Source of the DNA: Phycicoccus avicenniae
GTDB lineage: Bacteria > Actinomycetota > Actinomycetes > Actinomycetales > Dermatophilaceae
Direction: 5' to 3'
Assembly (NCBI RefSeq): GCF_018139485.1
Contig: NZ_JAGSNF010000013.1
Span: 1 to 64,000, forward strand
DNA length: 64,000 bases
Both the position numbers and the translations under genes were made by a program. The notes under the pieces are model-generated. The model was not told the DNA's origin. It searched no databases and worked only from the letters and a program-made list of their open reading frames with translations. Below are positions 52,484 to 62,845 of the stretch, one piece after another (the first letter of the stretch is position 1; every line of letters begins with the position of its first letter).

Positions 52484-54258
52484 TGGCCCCGCTCCTGGAG
52501 TCCACCGACCACGCCCGGCGCACCCTGCCCATCGCCCGCGGCAGCGTCGTGCGCCAGCACGTCGGCGTCCTGCTGCGCGACCACCGTCGCTCGCTCGTGC
52601 GCGTCCTCGTCTGGCACCTGCTCGCCGCGGTCGCCGGGCTCGCCGGGCCGTGGGTCGTCGGCCAGGTCGTCGGGACCGTGACGACCGGCAACGCCGTCAT
52701 CAGCCGGATCGACGTCCTCGTCGGGCTGCTCGCCGTCGCCCTCGTCGCGGAGACCGGCTTCACCTGGGTCGCCCGCCGCAGCTCGTTCGTGCTCTCCGAG
52801 GAGGTCTTCGCACGGCTGCGCGAGGACTTCGTCGGGACCGCCGTCCGGCTGCCGTTGTCGACGGTCGAGCGGGCCGGGACCGGCGACCTGCTCGCCCGCA
52901 CGACGAACGACATCGACGCCATCAGCTACGTCATCCGGTTCGGCATCCCGACCGTCGTCGTGTCGGTCACGACCGTGTCGGTCACCGCCGTCGCGACCGT
53001 GCTCACCTCCCCCCTCGCGGCGCTGCCGCTGCTCCTCACGCCGCTCGTCTGGTTCCTGCCGACCCGGCGCTACCTGCGCCTGGCCGGACCGGGCTACCTG
53101 TGGGAGCACGCGACGTACGCCCGGCTCAACGGGGTCGCGGCGGAGACGGTCGAGGGCGCGCGGACCGTCGACGCGCTCGGGCTCGAGGAGGAGCGCGGTC
53201 GCCGCTTCGTCGCCGCCGTCGACGGCAGCCACGCCGCCGAGCGGTACACCGTCGGCCTCCGGCTGCGCTGGTTCCCCTGGCTCGAGGTCGGCTTCTTCGC
53301 GCCGATCGCCGGGGCGCTGCTGTGGGGCGGGTGGCTCGCGTGGGAGGGGATGATCCCGGTCGCGTCGGCCACCGCCGTCGTCCTCTACGTCCAGCGGCTC
53401 CTCGACCCGCTCGGCGAGCTCGTCGGGCTGCTCGACGAGATCCAGTTCGCCGCGACGTCGATGTCCCGCATCCTCGGCGTCGGCGAGGTCCCCGCCGACC
53501 GCACCGCGAGCGGCGCGGTGCCGGCCGACGACCGGCTCGACGTCACCGACGTCCGCTACGCCTACCGCGAGGGCCACGACGTCCTCCACGGGGTCTCCCT
53601 CGACCTCGAGCCGGGCGAGCGGCTCGCGATCGTCGGGCCGTCCGGGGCGGGCAAGTCGACCCTCGGCCGCCTCATGGCGGGGGTCGACGGGCCGCGGACC
53701 GGCCGGATCACCGTCGGCGGCGTCCCCCTCGTCGACCTCGAGCTCGACGAGCTGCGCGGGCAGGTCGCGCTCGTCACCCAGGAGCACCACGTCTTCGTCG
53801 GCACGCTCGGCGACAACCTGCGCCTGCCCCGTCCGGACGCCGACGACGCGACGCTGCTCGAGGCGCTCGAGGCCGTCGACGCCCGGGGCTGGGCGGAGGC
53901 GCTGCCGGACGGGCTCGCGACGGTCGTCGGGTCCGGCGGGCACACCCTCACCGAGGCCCAGGCCCAGCAGGTGGCGCTCGCCCGGCTCGTCCTCGCCGAC
54001 CCGCACACGCTCGTGCTCGACGAGGCGACGTCGCTGCTCGACCCGCGGGCGGCCCGGCACCTCGAGCGCTCGCTCGCCGCCGTGCTCACCGGCCGGACCG
54101 TCATCGCCATCGCGCACCGGCTGCACACGGCGCACGACGCCGACCGGGTGGCGGTCGTCGACGGCGGCCGGATCGACGAGCTGGGCGCGCACGACGACCT
54201 CATCGCCGCGGACGGCTCGTACGCCCGCCTCTGGCGCTCCTGGCGCGACGAGGGCTGA
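52483..54258 (+). CDS. ABC exporter half-transporter with intact Walker sites, degenerate signature
   Basis: A 591-residue partner of the preceding gene. Six helices occupy about 40-325. Walker A GPSGAGKST (385-393, Lys391), the Q-loop VTQEHH, Walker B VLDEA (Asp513, Glu514) and H-loop His545 are intact, but the signature is LTEAQ (489-493) instead of LSGGQ. Paired with the upstream subunit, its Walker site meets a good signature (active site) while its poor signature meets a dead Walker site. A heterodimeric exporter with one working ATP site follows; the substrate is unknown. Confidence 0.92.
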   Translation: MAPLLESTDHARRTLPIARGSVVRQHVGVLLRDHRRSLVRVLVWHLLAAVAGLAGPWVVGQVVGTVTTGNAVISRIDVLVGLLAVALVAETGFTWVARRSSFVLSEEVFARLREDFVGTAVRLPLSTVERAGTGDLLARTTNDIDAISYVIRFGIPTVVVSVTTVSVTAVATVLTSPLAALPLLLTPLVWFLPTRRYLRLAGPGYLWEHATYARLNGVAAETVEGARTVDALGLEEERGRRFVAAVDGSHAAERYTVGLRLRWFPWLEVGFFAPIAGALLWGGWLAWEGMIPVASATAVVLYVQRLLDPLGELVGLLDEIQFAATSMSRILGVGEVPADRTASGAVPADDRLDVTDVRYAYREGHDVLHGVSLDLEPGERLAIVGPSGAGKSTLGRLMAGVDGPRTGRITVGGVPLVDLELDELRGQVALVTQEHHVFVGTLGDNLRLPRPDADDATLLEALEAVDARGWAEALPDGLATVVGSGGHTLTEAQAQQVALARLVLADPHTLVLDEATSLLDPRAARHLERSLAAVLTGRTVIAIAHRLHTAHDADRVAVVDGGRIDELGAHDDLIAADGSYARLWRSWRDEG

Positions 54259-54267
54259 CGGGACCGG

Positions 54268-54903
54268 TCAGCCTGTGTGCTGCTTGGCGGTCCGTCGACG
54301 GTGCGCCCGCGCCTTGCGGACCGCGAGCCACACGAGGCCGGCGACGACGAGCACGACGACGACCCGGCTCGCGGGGTCGACGTACCGCGCGACGGACTCG
54401 TAGTCGGCGCCGAGCCGGACCCCGGCGACGACGAAGGCGGCGTTCCAGATCCCGCTGCCGACAGCGGTGAGCAGGAGGAACCACGGGAAGGACATCCGGT
54501 TCAGTCCTGCCGGGATCGACACGACGGAGCGGACGAACGGCACGAACCGCCCGACGAGGACGACGACCGAGCCGTGCCGGTCGAAGAACCGGAACCCGCG
54601 GTCGAGGTCCTTCTGGGAGAACAGGACGAACCAGCGCTTGCCGGCGAACGCGTACAGCCGCTCGTAGGTGAGCGACGCGCCGAGCACGTAGAACAGGGCC
54701 GCTCCGGCGAGCGAGCCGGCGGTGGCCCAGGCCCACGCCAGCCAGGCGTTCATCTCGCCCTGCGCGGCGGCGAACCCCGCGAACGGCAGGACGACCTCCG
54801 AGGGGATCGGAGGGATCACCGTCTCGAGGAAGATGAGCAGCCCCACCCCGGGCTCGCCGATGGCGCGGATGAGGTCGGTCGCGATCCGGGTGACGTCGGG
54901 CAC
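54268..54903 (-). CDS. DedA family membrane protein
   Basis: A 211-residue DedA/SNARE-associated membrane protein: LIFLETVIPPIPSEVVLPFAG (re-entrant loop), LGRFVPFVRSVVSIPAGL-like VGRFVPFVRSVVSIPAGLNRM and GSGIWNAAFVVAGVRLG. The family transports or scrambles phospholipid carriers and affects membrane homeostasis. The GTG is set by TAGCGT six bases upstream. It is convergent with the exporter operon, 9 bases away. Confidence 0.9.
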   Translation of the reverse strand: MPDVTRIATDLIRAIGEPGVGLLIFLETVIPPIPSEVVLPFAGFAAAQGEMNAWLAWAWATAGSLAGAALFYVLGASLTYERLYAFAGKRWFVLFSQKDLDRGFRFFDRHGSVVVLVGRFVPFVRSVVSIPAGLNRMSFPWFLLLTAVGSGIWNAAFVVAGVRLGADYESVARYVDPASRVVVVLVVAGLVWLAVRKARAHRRRTAKQHTG

Positions 54904-54909
54904 GCCCTC

Positions 54910-54915
54910 ACGCTA
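54910..54915 (-). promoter_or_regulatory. Leaderless -10 element of the DedA gene
   Basis: TAGCGT (minus strand) ends six bases before the GTG at 54903. Confidence 0.5.
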
Positions 54916-54989
54916 CGTCCCGCGCCCTCCCACCTGCGACGGAGCGACGGTCGACCTCGGGGCGGACCCCGCCGCCCGCGGGGTGGGTC

Positions 54990-54995
54990 TACGGT
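54990..54995 (+). promoter_or_regulatory. Leaderless -10 element of the glutaredoxin gene
   Basis: TACGGT ends seven bases before the ATG at 55003. Confidence 0.5.
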
Positions 54996-55002
54996 CGTCA
55001 CC

Positions 55003-55425
55003 ATGCTGGATCGACGTCTCTGGGTGGTGCTCACGGTCTTCGGGCTCGTGCTCGGCGGCTGGCACGCGGTGTCCGGTCGCTGGGGCACCGCGGCCCTCAC
55101 GCTGCTCCTCGTGCTGGGGGTCGCTTGGTTCGTCTCGCCGCTGCGCGGCGGGCGCAGGGTGATGACCCACGCGCAGGCGCTGGGGTCCGGGCGGTCGGTG
55201 GTCGTCTACTGGCGGCCCGGGTGCCCGTTCTGCGAGCGCCTGCGGCTCGGCCTCGGGACCCGGGGTCGGCAGGCGGCCTGGGTCGACATCTGGCGCGACC
55301 CCGACGCCGCCGCGTTCGTGCGGAGCGTCAACGACGGGAACGAGACCGTGCCGACGGTCGTCGTCGACGGCGTCCCGCACACCAACCCCGACGCCGCGAC
55401 GATCCGCCCGGCCCTCACCGCCTGA
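55003..55425 (+). CDS. Membrane-anchored glutaredoxin/mycoredoxin-like protein
   Basis: A 140-residue protein with two N-terminal helices (residues 5-20 and 27-45) and a C-terminal glutaredoxin fold. The redox motif is CPFC in YWRPGCPFCERLRLGLG, the cis-proline loop is ETVPTVVV, and HTNPDAATIR resembles mycoredoxin. In actinobacteria such proteins reduce mycothiol-mixed disulfides; here it would act at the inner face of the membrane. The ATG is fixed by the TACGGT hexamer seven bases upstream. Confidence 0.85.
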   Translation: MLDRRLWVVLTVFGLVLGGWHAVSGRWGTAALTLLLVLGVAWFVSPLRGGRRVMTHAQALGSGRSVVVYWRPGCPFCERLRLGLGTRGRQAAWVDIWRDPDAAAFVRSVNDGNETVPTVVVDGVPHTNPDAATIRPALTA

Positions 55426-55553
55426 CGCGGCGGCGCCCACCACCGGACGGACCGCCGCCTCACCCCCCGCGAGCCCCACCCCGTGGACGGGCCTCCTCGC
55501 CTCGGACGGACTTCTTTCCCCGTCGAGGACGAGCAACCCCGTCCGGCGGCGGC

Positions 55554-55868
55554 TCAGCGGTCGACGAGCCGCAGGACGAGGCGGACCTCGTCGCCCTCCC
55601 CGACCCCCTCGGCCGTGCGGACCGTCTTCTTCATCGGCAGGACGTAGGCAGCGTGCTCGCGCGAGGGGAACAGACTCGTGCGCCACACCGAGCCACCGAG
55701 CGTCACCTCGACCCGGACCGAGCCGAAGCCGCCGGTGAGGTCACCCACGGCCGCGTCGACCTCGTCGCTGACGCCCGCTGGGATCGTCGCGAAGTGCCAT
55801 GACGAGTCCTCCGCCCGCCACACCGGTGCCGTCACCGTCCACGAGTGCCCGTCGGCCATGGGCGCCAT
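55554..55868 (-). CDS. DUF1905 domain protein
   Basis: A 104-residue single-domain protein. WHFATIPAGVSDEVDAAV, GFGSVRVEVTLGGSVWRTSLFPS and YVLPMKKTVRTAEGVGEGDEV match DUF1905, a small beta-barrel of unknown role. An ATG three codons later (55859) is an equally good start. It lies 128 bases from the convergent glutaredoxin gene, in a gap without a clear structure. Confidence 0.8.
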   Translation of the reverse strand: MAPMADGHSWTVTAPVWRAEDSSWHFATIPAGVSDEVDAAVGDLTGGFGSVRVEVTLGGSVWRTSLFPSREHAAYVLPMKKTVRTAEGVGEGDEVRLVLRLVDR

Positions 55869-55920
55869 CGTCGCACCGGGCGCCGACAGCGGCCCCCACG
55901 CCGCTCGCCGGCCGGGTCCG

Positions 55921-57504
55921 TCAGGGCAGGCCGATGCCGCGCAGCACGCGCAGCGCCCGCGTCATGCCGGCGGCGTACCGCGACCCGGACAGCCCGGGCA
56001 GGTCGGCGATGTTGACGCCCCGCTGGACCGCGACGGTCTGGCTCTCGGTGTACTTCAGCAGGCCCTCGCGGCCGTGCCGACGGCCGAGGCCGGACGCCTT
56101 CATGCCGCCCATCGGCGCCCCGACGCTCCCCCACGCCGCGGCGTAGCCCTCGTTGACGTTCACGGTGCCGGCGTCGAGCCGGGCGGCGAGCGACCGGCCG
56201 CGGCGGACGTCCCGGGTCCACACCGACGCGTTCAGCCCGTACTCGGTGTCGTTGGCGAGCGCGACGGCCGCCTCGTCCGAGGACACCCGGGTCACGGCGA
56301 CGACCGGACCGAAGGTCTCCTCGTCACGGCACGCCATGGCCGACGTCACCCCCTCGAGGACGGTGGGCTCGACGACGTACGGGCCGACGTCCGGCCGGGC
56401 GCGACCCCCGGTGAGCACCCGCGCCCCCTTGGCCACGGCGTCCTCGACGTGCCCGAGCACCCGGTCGCGCTGCGCCTCGCCGACGAGGCTGCCCATGTCG
56501 GCGTCCCACGTGAGGTCGGTCGACAGGCGCATCCGGGCGACGGCGTCGAGGAAGCGGCCGAGGAACTCGTCGGCGACCGCCTCGTGGACGGCGAGCCGCT
56601 CGGCGCTGACGCACAGCTGCCCGGCGGAGGCGAAGCAGGCGTGCAGGACGCCGGGGACGGCACGACGCAGGTCGGCGTCGTCCGCGACGTAGACGGTGTT
56701 CTTGCCGCCGAGCTCGAGGCTGGCACCGACGAGCCGCCGCCCGGCCGCCTCGGCCACCGTCCGGCCGGTCGGGGTCGACCCGGTGAAGCAGACGTAGTCG
56801 GTGCGCCCGACGACGGCGGCGCCCGTCGGGTCACCGGGCCCGAGGACGACCTGGACGAGGCCGTCCGGCACCCCGGCCTCCACGAGCAGCGCGACGGCCG
56901 CGAGCGCGGTGAGCGAGCCCTGCGGGTCCGGGCGCAGCACGACGGCATTCCCCGCGAGCAGTGCGGGCAGCGCGTCGGTCACGGCGAGGGTCAGGGGGTA
57001 GTTCCACGGTGCGACGACACCGACGACGCCCTTGGGACGGTGGTGCTCGGTCGTGCGGGTGAGCACCGGCAGGGCACCGGGACGGCGCTGCGGAGCGAGC
57101 AGGGCCGGCCCGCGCCGGGCGTAGTGGCGGCACACGATCGCGACGTCGGCGACCTCCTCGAAGGCGTGCGCACGGGCCTTGCCCGACTCCAGCTGCACGA
57201 GGTCGAGCAGCTCGCCCTGCCGGTCGAGGACGAGGTCGTGCAGGTCCAGCAGCACCCGGGCCCGGTCGGCGACGGGCAGGGACGACCAGCGGCGCCGGGC
57301 GGCGCGGGCGCGGTCGACGGCGACGGTCACGTCGTCCGCGGTGGACGTCGGGAACGTCGCGAGCGGCGCCCCCGTCATCGGTGTCGTCGTCGTGACCGGC
57401 GGGCCCGACGCGACGACGTCCCGCAGCCAGGACCGCACGCGGGCCGGGTCGACCGCGTACGTGGCGCGGGGGTCGGTCTCCGGGTCGGCGATGACGTCGG
57501 GCAT
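55921..57504 (-). CDS. NAD(P)-dependent aldehyde dehydrogenase, succinate-semialdehyde type
   Basis: A 527-residue aldehyde dehydrogenase. Cofactor segments VAPWNYPLTLAV and FTGSTPTGR, general base in LELGGKN, nucleophile Cys in ASAGQLC, and DEETFGPVVAV are in place. The sequence looks closest to GabD2-type succinic-semialdehyde dehydrogenases, which use NADP and lack strict CoA needs; the substrate is an inference. The ATG follows TACCCT by five bases. It is downstream of guaB3 by 42 bases from its own start but has its own promoter. Confidence 0.88.
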   Translation of the reverse strand: MPDVIADPETDPRATYAVDPARVRSWLRDVVASGPPVTTTTPMTGAPLATFPTSTADDVTVAVDRARAARRRWSSLPVADRARVLLDLHDLVLDRQGELLDLVQLESGKARAHAFEEVADVAIVCRHYARRGPALLAPQRRPGALPVLTRTTEHHRPKGVVGVVAPWNYPLTLAVTDALPALLAGNAVVLRPDPQGSLTALAAVALLVEAGVPDGLVQVVLGPGDPTGAAVVGRTDYVCFTGSTPTGRTVAEAAGRRLVGASLELGGKNTVYVADDADLRRAVPGVLHACFASAGQLCVSAERLAVHEAVADEFLGRFLDAVARMRLSTDLTWDADMGSLVGEAQRDRVLGHVEDAVAKGARVLTGGRARPDVGPYVVEPTVLEGVTSAMACRDEETFGPVVAVTRVSSDEAAVALANDTEYGLNASVWTRDVRRGRSLAARLDAGTVNVNEGYAAAWGSVGAPMGGMKASGLGRRHGREGLLKYTESQTVAVQRGVNIADLPGLSGSRYAAGMTRALRVLRGIGLP

Positions 57505-57509
57505 ACCGC

Positions 57510-57515
57510 AGGGTA
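57510..57515 (-). promoter_or_regulatory. Leaderless -10 element of the aldehyde dehydrogenase gene
   Basis: TACCCT (minus strand) ends five bases before the ATG at 57504. Confidence 0.45.
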
Positions 57516-57546
57516 ACGAGCAGCCCCCGCCGTCAGGGGAACCCGG

Positions 57547-58668
57547 TCAGCTGGCCTGGTAGGGCGCGACGACGACCTCGACGCGCTGGAACTCCTTGAG
57601 GTCGAGGTAGCCGGAGGTCGCCATCGCCCGGCGCAGCGCGCCGACGAGGTTCGTCGTGCCGTCGGCCTGGCGGCTCGGCCCGAAGAGGACCTCCTCGAGC
57701 GGCGCGACGCCGCCGACCTCGACCCGGTGGCCGCGCGGCAGCTCCGCGTGGTGGGCCTCGGGGCCCCAGTGGAAGCCGCGGCCCGGGGCGTCGGTCGCCC
57801 GGGCGAGCGCCGCGCCCAGCATCACGGCGTCGGCGCCGCACGCGACGGCCTTGACGACGTCCCCGCTCGTGCCGACGCCGCCGTCGGCGATGACGTGGAC
57901 GTACCGGCCACCCGACTCGTCGAGGTAGTCGCGGCGAGCGGCGGCCACGTCGGCGATCGCGGAGGCCATCGGGGCGTGGATGCCGAGGGTCCTGCGGGTC
58001 GTGTGCGCGGCACCCCCGCCGAACCCGACGAGGACGCCCGCGGCCCCGGTGCGCATGAGGTGCAGGGCGGCCGAGTAGGACGCGGCGCCCCCGACGACGA
58101 CCGGCACGTCGAGCTCGTAGATGAACCGCTTGAGGTTGAGCGGCTCGGCCCGGCCGGAGACGTGCTCGGCGGAGACGGTCGTCCCGCGGATGACGAAGAG
58201 GTCGACCCCGGCGTCGACGACCGTCTTCCACAGCTGCTGGGTGCGCTGCGGGGTGAGGGCGCCGGCGACGGTCACCCCGGCGGCGCGGATCTGCCGCAGG
58301 CGCTCGGTGACGAGCTCGGGCTGGATCTCGGCGCGGTAGATCTCCTGCATCCGTTGGGTGGCGAGGGCCGGGTCGAGCGTCGCGATCTCGGCGAGCAGCG
58401 GGGTGGGGTCCTCGTAGCGCGTCCACAGCCCCTCGAGGTCCAGGACCGGCAGGCCGCCGTGGTGGCCGAGCGCGATGGCGGTGTCCGGTGACATCACCGA
58501 GTCCATCGGTGCGGAGATCACCGGGATGTCGAAGTGGTAGGCGTCGATCTGCCAGCCGGTCGACACCTCCTCCGGGTCGCGGGTGCGCCGCGAGGGCACG
58601 ATCGCGATGTCGTCGAAGGAGTAGGCGCGGCGACCGCGCTTTCCACGGCCGATCTCGATCTCGGTCAC
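57547..58668 (-). CDS. guaB3: GuaB3, IMP dehydrogenase/GMP reductase family protein
   Basis: A 373-residue TIM barrel of the actinobacterial GuaB3 family. ISAPMDSVMSP and GGVGTSGDVVKAVACGADAVMLG bind the nucleotide. The catalytic-loop region reads GGAAHTTRR, so the IMP dehydrogenase cysteine is missing, and there are no CBS domains. GuaB3 in other bacteria has been tied to GMP reductase activity; the function here is not proven. TAGGCT precedes the GTG by six bases. Confidence 0.9.
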   Translation of the reverse strand: MTEIEIGRGKRGRRAYSFDDIAIVPSRRTRDPEEVSTGWQIDAYHFDIPVISAPMDSVMSPDTAIALGHHGGLPVLDLEGLWTRYEDPTPLLAEIATLDPALATQRMQEIYRAEIQPELVTERLRQIRAAGVTVAGALTPQRTQQLWKTVVDAGVDLFVIRGTTVSAEHVSGRAEPLNLKRFIYELDVPVVVGGAASYSAALHLMRTGAAGVLVGFGGGAAHTTRRTLGIHAPMASAIADVAAARRDYLDESGGRYVHVIADGGVGTSGDVVKAVACGADAVMLGAALARATDAPGRGFHWGPEAHHAELPRGHRVEVGGVAPLEEVLFGPSRQADGTTNLVGALRRAMATSGYLDLKEFQRVEVVVAPYQAS

Positions 58669-58674
58669 CCGCGC

Positions 58675-58680
58675 AGCCTA
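58675..58680 (-). promoter_or_regulatory. Leaderless -10 element of guaB3
   Basis: TAGGCT (minus strand) ends six bases before the GTG at 58668. Confidence 0.5.
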
Positions 58681-58730
58681 CCGACGTGCCCGGGCGCCCG
58701 GTGCCCCCGCCCGTCGGCCATGCTGGGGCG

Positions 58731-59783
58731 ATGAGGACCGGAGCGCACAACGCGATCACCGACGTCCCCGGCGTGCGGGTCGGGCACGCGACCCGCGACG
58801 AGCCCGGCTGGCTCACCGGCACGACGGTCGTGCTGCCGCCGCCCGGGACGACCGGCGGGGTCGACGTCCGGGGCGGCGGCCCGGGGACCCGCGAGACCGA
58901 CCTGCTCGACCCGGCGAACGGGGTGGACCGGGTCGACGCCGTCGTGCTCTCCGGGGGCAGCGCGTTCGGGCTGGCCGCGGCCGACGGCGTCGCTGACGCG
59001 GTGTGGGACGCCGGCGGCGGCTGGCCGGTCGGCGCCGCCGAGCACGCGCGGGTGCCGATCGTGCCGTCGGCGATCGTCTTCGACCTCGGTCGCGGCGCGT
59101 CCGGTCCCGACGGCTGGCGGCACCACCCGACCGCCGCCGACGGGGCGGCCGCCGTCGCGGCGGCGGCCGACGGTCCGGTGCCGTCGGGGTCGGTCGGGGT
59201 GGGGACGGGCGCCCGGGCCGGCGGGCTGCGCGGTGGCGTCGGGTCGGCGTCCGCGGTGCTGTCGTCCGGTGTGGTCGTCGGGGCGCTCGTCGCGGTCAAC
59301 GCCGTGGGGTTGCCGTTAGGCCCCGACGGGCGGCTGCTCGGGGCGTCGTGGACGCTCCCCGAGGACCACGACGCGCTGCCCGACCCGGACCCCGACGCCC
59401 TCGCGGCGTTCCTGCAGGCCCGGGCCGAGGAGGTCGAGGCGATGCGCCAGGGGCGGGCGACGACGCTCGCCGTCGTCGCGACCGACGCCACGCTCGACAC
59501 GGGTGGCTGCCGCCGGCTCGCCACCGTGTCGCACGACGGGATGGCCCGCGCCCTCTCCCCGGTGCACACGGCCTTCGACGGCGACACCGTGTTCTCACTC
59601 GCGACGGGCGGACGTCCCACTCCCGAGGCGCTCGACCTGCTGGAGCTGCACGACGCGGCGGCCCGCTGCGTCACCCGGGCGATCGTGCGCGCGCTGCTCG
59701 CGGCGACATCGGTCGACCGGTCGGCGGACGGTGGGCTCGTCGCCCCGTCCTGGGTCGACGCGATGACCTGCCCGCCGGCCTGA
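58731..59783 (+). CDS. P1 family (DmpA/S58-like) peptidase
   Basis: A 350-residue Ntn-type hydrolase precursor. NAITDVPGVRVGH, VVLSGGSAFGLAAADGV, the GSVGVGTGARAGGLRGGVGSAS stretch next to the expected self-cleavage site, and DGDTVFSLATGG are the P1/S58 family blocks. Members act as aminopeptidases, D-aminopeptidase/amidases or nylon-oligomer hydrolases. The specificity is unknown. A CATGCT hexamer lies six bases before the ATG. Confidence 0.85.
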   Translation: MRTGAHNAITDVPGVRVGHATRDEPGWLTGTTVVLPPPGTTGGVDVRGGGPGTRETDLLDPANGVDRVDAVVLSGGSAFGLAAADGVADAVWDAGGGWPVGAAEHARVPIVPSAIVFDLGRGASGPDGWRHHPTAADGAAAVAAAADGPVPSGSVGVGTGARAGGLRGGVGSASAVLSSGVVVGALVAVNAVGLPLGPDGRLLGASWTLPEDHDALPDPDPDALAAFLQARAEEVEAMRQGRATTLAVVATDATLDTGGCRRLATVSHDGMARALSPVHTAFDGDTVFSLATGGRPTPEALDLLELHDAAARCVTRAIVRALLAATSVDRSADGGLVAPSWVDAMTCPPA

Positions 59784-59825
59784 CCGGGCATCCGCGCCCC
59801 ACGCGTCACGTCCGCCCCATCCACC

Positions 59826-59900
59826 CCGGCGACCTCGTCGCGTCCTGCCGATCTCGCCGACTCCGGGTGTCGTGGCGGCACGGCTCGGCGAGGTCGCCGG
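59826..59900. repeat. Long-range 12-base inverted repeat between convergent genes
   Basis: CCGGCGACCTCG (59826-59837) pairs with CGAGGTCGCCGG (59889-59900) over a 51-base loop that itself holds further TCGCCGA/TCGGCGA copies. It sits in the 197-base gap between the P1 peptidase and beta-lactamase-fold genes and may terminate both. Confidence 0.5.
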
Positions 59901-59980
59901 TGGTCGGCGAGGTCGACGTGCGTGGGAGAGGTCTCCCCCGGCGGCGGGTCAGGGGGATACGTCCGGACGGACGGGGCCCG

Positions 59981-60928
59981 TCAGGAGATGCGGCGGGCGA
60001 GGAGGTCGGCCATCCGGTCCATCTGCCACACGTGGGCGGCATCGCCGTCGGTCTGCACGACGGCCGGCCCGACGCCGACGGTGATGATGGCGACGGCGTA
60101 GCCCCCGACGATCCCCATCTGCCGGGTCTCGGTGTCCGAGCGCAGCCAGCCGCCCTTCATCGCGCTCGCCCCGATCCGGCCGAGCCCCCACCGGTGCGCC
60201 GCGATCGGCTGCATCTGCGACAGGAGGTACTCGGACGCGGCCGGGCTGACGACCCGTCCGGCGGCGAGCGCCGCCATGAAGCGCACCTGCTCGCGCGGGC
60301 TCCACGCCATGAGGCCCTGCGAGCGGTCCGGGGCGACCGTCGTGCCGTCCCCGACGTCCCGGAGCACCTGCGTGATCGCTGCCCCCGGGCTGCCGGGGAT
60401 GCGGTCGCGGATGGCGACGACGGCGTTCCCGTCGCTCGCGGTCAGGGCCGAGGCGATGAGGCCGCGCTCGGTGTCCGGGACCTGCGACGGGTCGCCGCCG
60501 ACGACGGTGTCGAGGTAGGCCGCGACGACGAGCACCTTCGAGGTCGACCACGCGCTGACGCTCGGCACCGATCCCTCGGTCGTCACCGCCGACGGGTTCG
60601 ACAGCGGGGCGTAGACGATGGCGCTGCGGGTGTCGCCCTCGAGCGAGGTGAGCGCGTCCCCGGCGCTCCCGCCCACGCCGCCCCCTCCGCCGGCGGCCTC
60701 GGGAGCGGGGCCCGCGGCGGGCGGCGGGGCGACCGGCTCGGGCTTCGGCACGCCCGTGACGACGACGTCCTCCGCCGCCGGCTCGGGCCGCCCCGACGGT
60801 GTCGGCGCGGTCACCGGGCCGGGCGGAGTCGGTGTCGCGTCGGTCGTCGGTCCCGGGTCGCTCGGCGTCGTGCCGCACGCCGCGGCGAGCAGCGCGACGA
60901 GCAGGAGGGCGGGGACGGGGCGGAGCAC
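59981..60928 (-). CDS. Beta-lactamase-fold serine hydrolase lipoprotein
   Basis: A 315-residue lipoprotein: signal ending LLAAAC (Cys18), a Pro/Thr-rich spacer of about 65 residues and a Gly run (80-88). The hydrolase domain has STSK (128-131) as the SxxK-like nucleophile motif, SDGN (165-168) for SxN and KGG (258-260) for the KTG triad element, the plan of class A beta-lactamases and penicillin-interacting enzymes. True beta-lactamase activity cannot be inferred, as there is no Glu166-type omega loop that I can identify. TATCGT lies six bases before its GTG. Confidence 0.78.
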   Translation of the reverse strand: MLRPVPALLLVALLAAACGTTPSDPGPTTDATPTPPGPVTAPTPSGRPEPAAEDVVVTGVPKPEPVAPPPAAGPAPEAAGGGGGVGGSAGDALTSLEGDTRSAIVYAPLSNPSAVTTEGSVPSVSAWSTSKVLVVAAYLDTVVGGDPSQVPDTERGLIASALTASDGNAVVAIRDRIPGSPGAAITQVLRDVGDGTTVAPDRSQGLMAWSPREQVRFMAALAAGRVVSPAASEYLLSQMQPIAAHRWGLGRIGASAMKGGWLRSDTETRQMGIVGGYAVAIITVGVGPAVVQTDGDAAHVWQMDRMADLLARRIS

Positions 60929-60934
60929 GCGGCG

Positions 60935-60940
60935 ACGATA
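60935..60940 (-). promoter_or_regulatory. Leaderless -10 element of the serine hydrolase gene
   Basis: TATCGT (minus strand) ends six bases before the GTG at 60928. Confidence 0.5.
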
Positions 60941-61011
60941 CGCGCCGGGCCGCCGGCGCACGACCCGGCCGCCGGCCCCCCTCTCAGCGTCCTGCTCGGT
61001 GCGGGCGCGGC

Positions 61012-62607
<1,596 letters not shown>

Positions 62608-62736
62608 CGACCCGTGGCCACCCCCCGTGACCACCCGGCGGGCCGTCCCGCGCCCCGCCGGGGGGTGGGTCGGGCGCGCCGCGACGACGGCGGGCCCTGC
62701 GCCTGCCCCACCTGCGACGACGCCGTTCCCGGTGAA

Positions 62737-62764
62737 TTGACCAAAGCCTTACCCGGCCTATGCC
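62737..62764 (+). promoter_or_regulatory. Putative whiB promoter
   Basis: TTGACC (62737-62742) and TATGCC (62759-62764) are 16 bases apart, giving a leader of about 75 bases before the whiB ATG at 62846. Confidence 0.45.
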
Positions 62765-62845
62765 CGACCGCGAACGATGCGCAATTACGGTCGATTTCGT
62801 CGCCGCTCGGGGAAGTGGCGGTCGAGGAATGTGCGGAGGTACGAG

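Noticed and set aside
59784-59980. A small RNA gene in the gap with TCGGCGAGGTC repeats
   Set aside because: The inverted repeats are best explained as terminator structures between convergent genes; no promoter is visible.
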